Assembly (NCBI RefSeq): GCF_001954275.1
Contig: NZ_MBEU01000083.1
Coordinates: 1 to 64,000, forward strand
Direction: 5' to 3'
Length of the DNA: 64,000 bases
Source of the DNA: Mycobacterium sp. IS-836
Lineage (GTDB): Bacteria; Actinomycetota; Actinomycetes; Mycobacteriales; Mycobacteriaceae
The translations under genes and the position numbers were made by a program. This document shows, piece after piece, positions 58,320 to 64,000 of the stretch; position 1 is the stretch's first letter, and each line of letters starts with the position of its first letter. Below the pieces are notes generated by a model, which saw only the letters and a list, made by a program, of their open reading frames with translations, made no database searches and was not told the DNA's origin.

Positions 58320-58402
58320 TAGACTGCCGGACGGGTGAGCCGGGGACGTGAAGCCCCGGCTTTCATTTTGGGGAGTGCATACAGGAAGGCGACGAATCAG
58401 CG
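58320..58402 (+). promoter_or_regulatory. Class A leader upstream of nucleotide-sugar dehydrogenase 2
   Basis: The -10-like TAGACT (58320-58325) is followed by GCCGGACGGGTGAGCCGGGG and GCTTTCATTTT, as in the leader of glycosyltransferase 1. The GGAAGG ribosome site is at 58383-58388. Confidence 0.65.
58338..58369 (+). terminator. Hairpin plus T-rich tract inside the leader
   Basis: An 8-bp perfect stem (AGCCGGGG at 58338-58345 with CCCCGGCT at 58354-58361) and an 8-base loop precede TTCATTTT. It lies between the putative -10 and the ATG at 58403, so it could attenuate transcription rather than end an operon. The T-tract is short, so terminator strength is uncertain. Confidence 0.45.
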
Positions 58403-59785
58403 ATGCCTGAAGGCGTGTTTGGACGCAGCGACGCCGAGGTCGACCTCCTGGTGCGCGGCATGCGATCCGGGATCGCCATCGTGGGCTTCGGCTACATCGG
58501 CACGGTGATCGGCGCCGTGCTGGCCGACCGCGGCTGGCCCGTGACCGGGATCGACGTGCGGCAGAGCGTCGTCGACGAGATCAACCTCGGCAAGACCACG
58601 GTGCCCGAGCCGGGGCTCAACGAGCTCGTCTCCAACAACGTACGAGTCGGCCGGCTTCGCGCCACGACCGATTTCGGCGCGCTCGCGGACAACGACTTCA
58701 TCATCGTGACCGTCGGGACGCCGCTTGGTCCGGACTTCGAGCCCATCGTGGACGACATCAAGGCAGCGGCGCGGGCCGTGGCGGAGCACCTGCGTCCCGG
58801 CCACGTCGTCATCCTCAAGAGCACGGTTCCGCCCGACACCACCGAAAAGCTGTTCCAGCCGATCCTCGAAGAAGCCTCGGGCCTGCGCGCCGGCGTCGAC
58901 TTCGGGTTGGCGTTTTGTCCCGAACGGCTCGCCGAGGGCCAGGCCATCCGCGAGCTGACGTCGATCCCGATCGTCGTCGGTGCCGTCGATGAGCGCAGCG
59001 CGCGCGCCTGCTCAACGCTGTGGCGGCACACCCTGGGAATGGACTCCATCGTCGTCGACGACCCGCGAACCGCCGAGATGGTCAAGCTCGCCGACAACGT
59101 TTGGATCGACCTCAACGTCGCGCTCGCGAACGAGCTGGCCAAGGTATGCGACCGGCTCGGCATGGACGTACTGCAGGTCATCGACGCGGCCAACTCCATG
59201 CCGAAGGTCAACCACAACGTCAACATCCTGATGCCGAGCATGGGCGTCGGTGGCTACTGCTTGACGAAGGACCCCTGGTTCGTCAGCCATCTGGGCCAAT
59301 CCCTCGGGCTGGAGCTGGCGATACCGCGGACGTCGAGGACCGTCAACGACACGATGCCCGGCTACACCTACGGGCTGCTCACGCAACTGCTCGCCGACCA
59401 GGGCAAGGCGATCGAGACCAGCAAGATTGCCGTGCTGGGCATCGCCTTCAAGAACAACACTGGCGACTGCCGGCTCACGCCCACCAAATACGTCGTCGCC
59501 CTGCTCGAGGAGTCCGGCTGCCAGCTTTCGGTCCATGATCCGTGGGTGCCGGAAGAGGAGGCCCGCACGGTCACGAAGATCCCCCTGACCGCCGACATCG
59601 AATCTTCGGTCGAGAATGCCGACGCCTTGGTCGTCCTGGCGGGCCACCGACAGTTCCACCAGATCCCGCTGGCGCGGCTCGCGGAGCTGGCGGCGCCCAG
59701 CTGTGTGTTCCTCGATGGCCGGAACAGCTTCGACCCCGCGGCGGTGCGCGCTGCCGGGCTGATCTACAAGGGGATCGGCCGATAA
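58403..59785 (+). CDS. UDP-N-acetylhexosamine/-mannosamine dehydrogenase-like protein
   Basis: A 460-residue nucleotide-sugar dehydrogenase of the WecC/WbpA branch: GFGYIGTVIGAVLADRG, KSTVPPDTTEKL, FCPERLAEGQAI (typical of UDP-HexNAc 6-dehydrogenases), C286 in GVGGYCLTKDP, and GIAFKNNTGDCRLTP. It differs from the UDP-glucose dehydrogenase at 55589. The Cys neighbourhood GYCLTKDPWF replaces the common GHCIPVDPY, so the substrate may be unusual. The ATG at 58403 carries an extra N-terminus of about 22 residues; GTG or ATG starts around 58451-58460 are possible. The epimerase starts within its stop codon. Confidence 0.85.
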   Translation: MPEGVFGRSDAEVDLLVRGMRSGIAIVGFGYIGTVIGAVLADRGWPVTGIDVRQSVVDEINLGKTTVPEPGLNELVSNNVRVGRLRATTDFGALADNDFIIVTVGTPLGPDFEPIVDDIKAAARAVAEHLRPGHVVILKSTVPPDTTEKLFQPILEEASGLRAGVDFGLAFCPERLAEGQAIRELTSIPIVVGAVDERSARACSTLWRHTLGMDSIVVDDPRTAEMVKLADNVWIDLNVALANELAKVCDRLGMDVLQVIDAANSMPKVNHNVNILMPSMGVGGYCLTKDPWFVSHLGQSLGLELAIPRTSRTVNDTMPGYTYGLLTQLLADQGKAIETSKIAVLGIAFKNNTGDCRLTPTKYVVALLEESGCQLSVHDPWVPEEEARTVTKIPLTADIESSVENADALVVLAGHRQFHQIPLARLAELAAPSCVFLDGRNSFDPAAVRAAGLIYKGIGR

Positions 59786-60789
59786 TGCCCAACGTCGTCG
59801 TGACGGGCGGCTACGGCTTCATCGGATCGCACCTGGTCTCCGCCCTGCTGGAGCGCGGGGATTCGGTCACGGTATTCGATTTCGCGAAGAACACCCGCGA
59901 CAGCAGCATCGACTTCGACCGGCACCCCAACTTCCGCTTCGTCCAGGGCGACGTCACCGATATCGATGCGCTGGAAACCGCCCTGACGCCCGGCGTCGAC
60001 ACGGTCTTTCACCTGGCCGCGGTCGTCGGCGTCAAGAACTACGTCAAGGATCCGCTGCGGGTTCTCGACGTCAACGTGACCGGCACCCGCAACGTCCTCG
60101 AGCTGAGCCATCGGCACGGGACGCACGTGCTGTTCGCCAGCACATCCGAGGTGTTCGGGAAGAACCCGAACCCGCCCTTCGCCGAGGACGACGATCGCGT
60201 CCTCGGTTCGACAAAAACGGCGCGGTGGAGCTACAGCACCAGCAAGGCCATGGCCGAACATCTCGTTTTCGCGATGCACACGGCCCACGGATTGCCCGCG
60301 ACCGTAGTTCGCTACTTCAACGTCTACGGCCCACGGCAGAACCCAATCTTCGTGATTTCTCAGAGCATTCACCGGATCCTCAACGGCCGCCCCCCTTTGC
60401 TGTACGACTCGGGCGACCAGACACGTTGCTTCACCTACGTCGACGACGCCATCGCCGGCACCTTGCTGGCGGCCGACAGCGACGCGGCAATCGGTGAGGC
60501 CTTCAACATCGGCAGCATGACCGAGACGACCATGCGCGACGTTGTCGGTCTGGCGATCAAGATCGCGAACGTCGACTCGGTGTCCGCGGCGGAAGCTGTT
60601 GATACCGCGGCGCGCTACGGGGATCGCTATGAGGACATCCCCCGCCGCATTCCGGACTCGACCAAGGCACAGCGGGAGCTCGGCTGGCGGCTCCAGGTCG
60701 ACGTCGAGGAGGGGATCCGTCGCACCATCGAATGGGCGCGGGCCAACCCGTGGTATCTCGAAGAACCCGCAGGGGATCGGCCGCGATGA
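59785..60789 (+). CDS. NAD-dependent nucleotide-sugar epimerase/dehydratase
   Basis: A 334-residue extended SDR with TGGYGFIGSHLV, HLAAVVGVKNYVKDP, STSEVFG and Y150-xxx-K154 (WSYSTSKAMAEH). It resembles UDP-glucose 4-epimerases and UDP-glucuronate/HexNAc epimerases. The ATG overlaps the upstream TAA by one base (TAATG) and its TGA overlaps the next glycosyltransferase start by ATGA. The three genes are therefore a tight operon, suggesting the product of the dehydrogenase and epimerase is the donor for paralog 7. Exact substrate is not predictable. Confidence 0.88.
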   Translation: MPNVVVTGGYGFIGSHLVSALLERGDSVTVFDFAKNTRDSSIDFDRHPNFRFVQGDVTDIDALETALTPGVDTVFHLAAVVGVKNYVKDPLRVLDVNVTGTRNVLELSHRHGTHVLFASTSEVFGKNPNPPFAEDDDRVLGSTKTARWSYSTSKAMAEHLVFAMHTAHGLPATVVRYFNVYGPRQNPIFVISQSIHRILNGRPPLLYDSGDQTRCFTYVDDAIAGTLLAADSDAAIGEAFNIGSMTETTMRDVVGLAIKIANVDSVSAAEAVDTAARYGDRYEDIPRRIPDSTKAQRELGWRLQVDVEEGIRRTIEWARANPWYLEEPAGDRPR

Positions 60790-62054
60790 GGTTTGTGCTG
60801 GCGAGCTGGGGAAGTCGCGGCGACATCGAACCCAGCGCCGCCATCGGCCGTGAGTTGCTGCGCCGGGGGCACGAGGTGCGCCTGGCGGTTCCGCCCGACC
60901 TGGTTGGCTTCATCGAGTCGATTGGGCTTCCGGCGGTCGCCTACGGCCTGGACAGGCAGGCCTGGCTGGAGGCGCACCGCAAGTTCTGGACGCATTTCTT
61001 CGGCAACTTCTGGCGGATCGGGGAGCTGCGCCGGTTGTGGCGGGACGTGTGGGAGCCAAGGACCCAGGCCCTGGGGGAGATGAACGCGACGCTGACGTCG
61101 CTGGCCGAGGGTGCCGACCTGCTCTTCACCGGCCTGGTCTACGAGGAGCTCGCCGCCAATGTCGCGGAGCATCACGGCATTCCGTTGGCAACGCTGCACT
61201 ACTTCCCGGTGCGGCCCAACGGTCAGCTGCTGTCCTTCCTGCCGGCGCCATTGGGGCGCTTGGCGATGCGGGTCTACGACTGGGTCGGCTGGCGCGCGGA
61301 GAAGAAGCTCGACGATGCGCAGCGGCGTGAACTGGGGCTGCCCGCGGCCACGGCGCCGTCGGCGCGGCGGATTGCCGAACGCGGCTCGCTGGAAATCCAG
61401 GCGTACGACGAAGTGTGCTTTCCGGGGCTGGCGGCCGAATGGGCGGAATGGGATGGGCTGCGGCCCTTCGTCGGCGCGGTGACGATGGAGGTGCCGACCG
61501 ATGCCGACGAGGAGGTCGCTTCCTGGATTGCCGCCGGGACGCCGCCGATCTTCTTCGGGTTCGGCAGCATGCCGGTCGATTCTCCGGCCGACACGGTCGC
61601 CATGATCGCCGCGGCCTGCGCGGAATTGGGCGAGCGGGCGCTGGTAGTTGCCGGCTGGAGTGATTTCACCGACGTCCCGCGATTTGAGCATGTCAAGGTG
61701 GTGGGCGCCGTCAACGTCGCCGCGATCTTCCCGGCTTGCCGCGCGCTCGTGCACCATGGCGGCGCGGGTACCACGGCCATCGGGCTGCGCGCCGGGGTCC
61801 CCACGCTGATCCTCTCGACGGACCTCGATCAGACGCTTTGGGGGGTGCGGGTCAAGCGGTTGAAAGTGGGCACCGCCAGGCGCTTTTCGGGCACGACGCG
61901 GGAGTCGCTGGTCGCGGACCTGCGAACCATCCTCGAGCCCGCCTACGCCGCGCGGGCCCGCGAGATCGCGACGCAAATGAGCAAGCCCGCCGAGAGCGTG
62001 ATCGCCACCGCCGATCTGCTCGAAGATTTCGCCCGCGCGCGGCGTGTCGGCTGA
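60786..62054 (+). CDS. GT1-family glycosyltransferase, paralog 7
   Basis: A 422-residue GT-B enzyme (MRFVLASWGSRGDIEP, a slightly diverged opening). The donor motif is H323-HGGAGTTAIGLRAGVPTLIL followed by STDLDQTLWG, like paralog 2. It is translationally coupled to the upstream epimerase by ATGA and lacks the repeated leader, unlike most of its paralogs. Codon use is very GC-rich, more like the core genome than the 54-57 kb stretch. The second mbtH starts 163 bases after its stop. Confidence 0.9.
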   Translation: MRFVLASWGSRGDIEPSAAIGRELLRRGHEVRLAVPPDLVGFIESIGLPAVAYGLDRQAWLEAHRKFWTHFFGNFWRIGELRRLWRDVWEPRTQALGEMNATLTSLAEGADLLFTGLVYEELAANVAEHHGIPLATLHYFPVRPNGQLLSFLPAPLGRLAMRVYDWVGWRAEKKLDDAQRRELGLPAATAPSARRIAERGSLEIQAYDEVCFPGLAAEWAEWDGLRPFVGAVTMEVPTDADEEVASWIAAGTPPIFFGFGSMPVDSPADTVAMIAAACAELGERALVVAGWSDFTDVPRFEHVKVVGAVNVAAIFPACRALVHHGGAGTTAIGLRAGVPTLILSTDLDQTLWGVRVKRLKVGTARRFSGTTRESLVADLRTILEPAYAARAREIATQMSKPAESVIATADLLEDFARARRVG

Positions 62055-62217
62055 TCGACGGAGGCGAAAACTCGGGCCGCGCGATGGCCCCTGAGCTGTG
62101 TCGCAAGTGACACCAGATCACCTCAGGGACTTTTCCGAAAGCGCGTACAGGCCATGTAGGCCTCCACTACCGTTTGTGAGGGGTTTCCTCATTTCGACTG
62201 GAGGGTTTGGAGTAGCG

Positions 62218-62445
62218 GTGAGCGTCAATCCGTTCGACGACGACGGTGGCAGCTTTCTCGTGTTGGTCAACGACGAGGAGCAGCACAGTCTGTGGCCGGC
62301 GTTCGCCGATGTTCCTGCTGGCTGGCGGGTGGTTTACGGCGAGGCCGAGCGCGCTGCATGTCTGGACTACATCGAGCAGAACTGGACCGACATCCGGCCG
62401 AGGAGTCTGCGCGAGAGGCTGGCAGCGGTTCAGGCCAACAAGTAA
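62218..62445 (+). CDS. mbtH: MbtH-like NRPS activator, copy 2
   Basis: A 75-residue MbtH protein with NPFDD, SFLVLVNDEEQHSLWP, GWRVVYG and NWTDIRPRSLRERL. It is nearly identical to copy 1 at 27645 from residue 1 to about 68, then diverges at the tail. It lies 21 bases upstream of the NRPS start, the usual position, so it is the likely functional partner. The GTG at 62218 is preceded by GGAGGG at 62200-62205. Confidence 0.95.
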   Translation: MSVNPFDDDGGSFLVLVNDEEQHSLWPAFADVPAGWRVVYGEAERAACLDYIEQNWTDIRPRSLRERLAAVQANK

Positions 62446-62466
62446 ACGTGGGGCTTGGGGGATCTG

Positions 62467-64000
62467 ATGAGACTTGAGGAGCGGGCACTTCCGCTGACAC
62501 GGGGACAGTTGGATATCTGGCTGGCCGAGGAGGCCGGTGTTTTCGGCGCCAGGTGGCAATTGGGCGTATTCGTGCGAATCGCGGGCCCGATCGACCCTGA
62601 TTTGTTCGAGTCGGCGATCCGACAGGCGGTCAGCGAGGCCGAACCGCTGCGGGCGTCGTTTTTCCAGCAGGACGGCCAGGTTTTCCAGAAGATCGTGGAC
62701 GACCCACACGTGGAGCTGGCGCGCTATGACCTGACGGGCTCGCACGATCCCGAGCGTGACGCCTATCGGCTGGCGTCGTCGATTCAGCGCACGGTGATGC
62801 CGCTGAGCGGTCCGCTGTTCAAATTCGCGTTGATGCAGACTCGCATCGATGAGTTTTATTTCTTCGTCTGCTGCCACCACATCGTGACCGACGGCGTGGG
62901 CCTGGCACTCGTTCTGCATCGCGTCGCCACGGTCTACAGCGCTATTGCATCCGGCGCGTCCGTTCCGCCCGCGTTTTTCGGGTCGCTGACCGATCTGATC
63001 GACAACGAGCTCGAGTACGAAGCGTCCAGCGACTACGTCAACGATCAGGCCTATTGGAGCGCGAGCCTGCGGCCGGAAAACGAACCACGTTATCGGCTGG
63101 CCGCCGCCGCGAACGGGCGCGATTGGGATGCGTTTTCCGTTCCCGTTCAACTGGACCCGGCCGAGGTGGCCAAGATGGACGAGCTGGCGCGGGCGTTGGG
63201 GATGCGCCGATCGTCGGTGCTGACCGCGGCCTGCGCGCTGCTGGTGCGTGGCTGCGACATCGAGGGTTCGGAGGTCGTGTTCGACTTTCCGGTCAGCAGG
63301 CGGGTGGATTCCGAGGTCAAGTTGGTGCCCGGGATGGCGTCCGGCGTCGTCCCATTGGTGTTGACGGCGTCGCCGGGGTCGACGGTCGCCGAGTTTTGTG
63401 AGCATGTCGACACGCGGATCCGCGAAACGGTTCGGCACCAACGGTTCCCGGTGCACGCGATCGAGAACACCGCGCGTTATCGCGCCTCCGGGCAGGCATC
63501 GAGCCGGATCGCCGTCAATTTCATTCCGACGACGCACCTGACGGATCTCGCCGGTTCCGCCGTGACGGCGACGCTGACCCACGACGGTTTGGGGGATCAG
63601 TTCCGGCTGGTCTTTTTCCGGGACGAGGAAAAGCTTTATCTCAGCACCCCGGGCGCTGGCCAGTTGTTTGCGAACTGCGATGTGCACGACTTGGCACGGC
63701 GGCTGGAGCGGGTGTTTGCGGCGATGACCGCCGATCCCGGTCGGTGGCTGTCGTCGATGGATCTGCTCGGTGAGTCTGAGCGGGCCCGCATCGATGATTG
63801 GGGCAACCGGTCGGTGCTGACCGAGCCGACGGCGTCGGTGTCGATTCCAGGTTTGTTCACCGCGCAGGTCGGGCGCGCCGCCGACGCGGTGGCCGTGACC
63901 TATGAGGGCCGCGGCATGACGTATCGCGAACTCGATGAGGCGTCGAACCGGTTGGCGCACTTGCTGGCCGGCCAGGGGGTGGGCCCGGGCGAGCGGGTGG
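62467..64000 (+). CDS. mps1: Non-ribosomal peptide synthetase (mps1/pstA-like), 5' part
   Basis: The frame is open from the ATG at 62467 to the window end (511 codons visible). The protein begins with a condensation domain (about residues 5-430) carrying HHIVTDGVG, and continues into the start of an adenylation domain (LFTAQVGRAADAVAVTYEGRGMTYRELDEASN). A condensation domain at the very start is typical of lipopeptide NRPSs that accept a fatty-acyl starter, as in GPL synthetases. Following MbtH and close to the mmpS/mmpL4 operon, it is probably the GPL-type peptide synthetase (Mps1 in M. smegmatis, PstA in M. avium). Module number and amino-acid choice lie beyond the window. Confidence 0.88.
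   Translation, partial: MRLEERALPLTRGQLDIWLAEEAGVFGARWQLGVFVRIAGPIDPDLFESAIRQAVSEAEPLRASFFQQDGQVFQKIVDDPHVELARYDLTGSHDPERDAYRLASSIQRTVMPLSGPLFKFALMQTRIDEFYFFVCCHHIVTDGVGLALVLHRVATVYSAIASGASVPPAFFGSLTDLIDNELEYEASSDYVNDQAYWSASLRPENEPRYRLAAAANGRDWDAFSVPVQLDPAEVAKMDELARALGMRRSSVLTAACALLVRGCDIEGSEVVFDFPVSRRVDSEVKLVPGMASGVVPLVLTASPGSTVAEFCEHVDTRIRETVRHQRFPVHAIENTARYRASGQASSRIAVNFIPTTHLTDLAGSAVTATLTHDGLGDQFRLVFFRDEEKLYLSTPGAGQLFANCDVHDLARRLERVFAAMTADPGRWLSSMDLLGESERARIDDWGNRSVLTEPTASVSIPGLFTAQVGRAADAVAVTYEGRGMTYRELDEASNRLAHLLAGQGVGPGERV

Noticed and set aside
27645..62445. Transposon or integrase at the island borders
   Set aside because: I looked for transposase-like frames, terminal inverted repeats and tRNA attachment sites at both ends and inside and found none. 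The only border repeat is mbtH itself.
62167..63960. 597-codon minus-strand frame opposite mbtH-2 and the NRPS
   Set aside because: The plus strand encodes MbtH and a condensation domain with intact motifs; this frame is a shadow.

Overview
The window is high-GC actinobacterial DNA and reads as a mycobacterium, most likely a slow-growing non-tuberculous species close to the M. avium complex. The evidence is a conserved chromosomal block matching the M. tuberculosis Rv1477-Rv1497 neighbourhood gene for gene, followed directly by a glycopeptidolipid (GPL)-type lipopeptide locus with MmpS/MmpL transporters, MbtH proteins and an NRPS. The species cannot be fixed from sequence reading alone.

Region 1 (1-20741) is core chromosome. 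It holds the RipA C-terminus and RipB (peptidoglycan hydrolases), the moxR1/DUF58/VWA chaperone operon, fabG1-inhA (mycolic acid FAS-II reductases) with the ferrochelatase, an Rv1486c-like gene, an NfeD/stomatin pair, a Ddn-like F420 protein, an MHS-family transporter, a secreted or anchored serine protease, a VTT-domain membrane protein, mutA-mutB-meaB (methylmalonyl-CoA mutase and its GTPase chaperone) and the beta-lactamase-like esterase lipL. Compared with M. tuberculosis, Rv1482c and the mazEF4 pair (Rv1494-95) are absent.

Region 2 (20756-27000, minus strand) is the GPL-type export operon mmpS - mmpL4a - mmpL4b. A divergent intergenic region of about 640 bp leads to a first mbtH at 27645.

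Region 3 (27645-62445) is a glycosylation and decoration island of about 35 kb, flanked by two nearly identical, co-oriented mbtH genes. It contains seven paralogous GT1-type glycosyltransferases (422-424 aa), two condensation-superfamily acyltransferases, a sulfotransferase, two tandemly duplicated OafA/SGNH O-acyltransferases, two GMC oxidoreductases, an aldo/keto reductase, a Gfo/Idh-DAO fusion oxidoreductase, two nucleotide-sugar dehydrogenases, a UDP-xylose-synthase-like decarboxylase, an NAD-dependent epimerase and a DHA2 drug/lipid exporter. Several of these genes are preceded by copies of the same promoter/leader sequence. After the second mbtH (62218) the giant NRPS (mps1/pstA-like) begins and runs off the window.

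Read together, the NRPS and MbtH would build a fatty-acyl peptide. The nucleotide-sugar enzymes would supply unusual donors (UDP-GlcA, UDP-xylose, a UDP-HexNAc-uronate). The seven glycosyltransferases would assemble a long or alternative oligosaccharide, which acyl-, sulfo- and redox-tailoring enzymes would decorate, and MmpS/MmpL4a/MmpL4b would export the product. The gene set does not match the textbook GPL haptens I know. The most notable points are the mbtH-bracketed island, the reiterated glycosyltransferase and leader modules, and the Gfo/Idh-DAO fusion.
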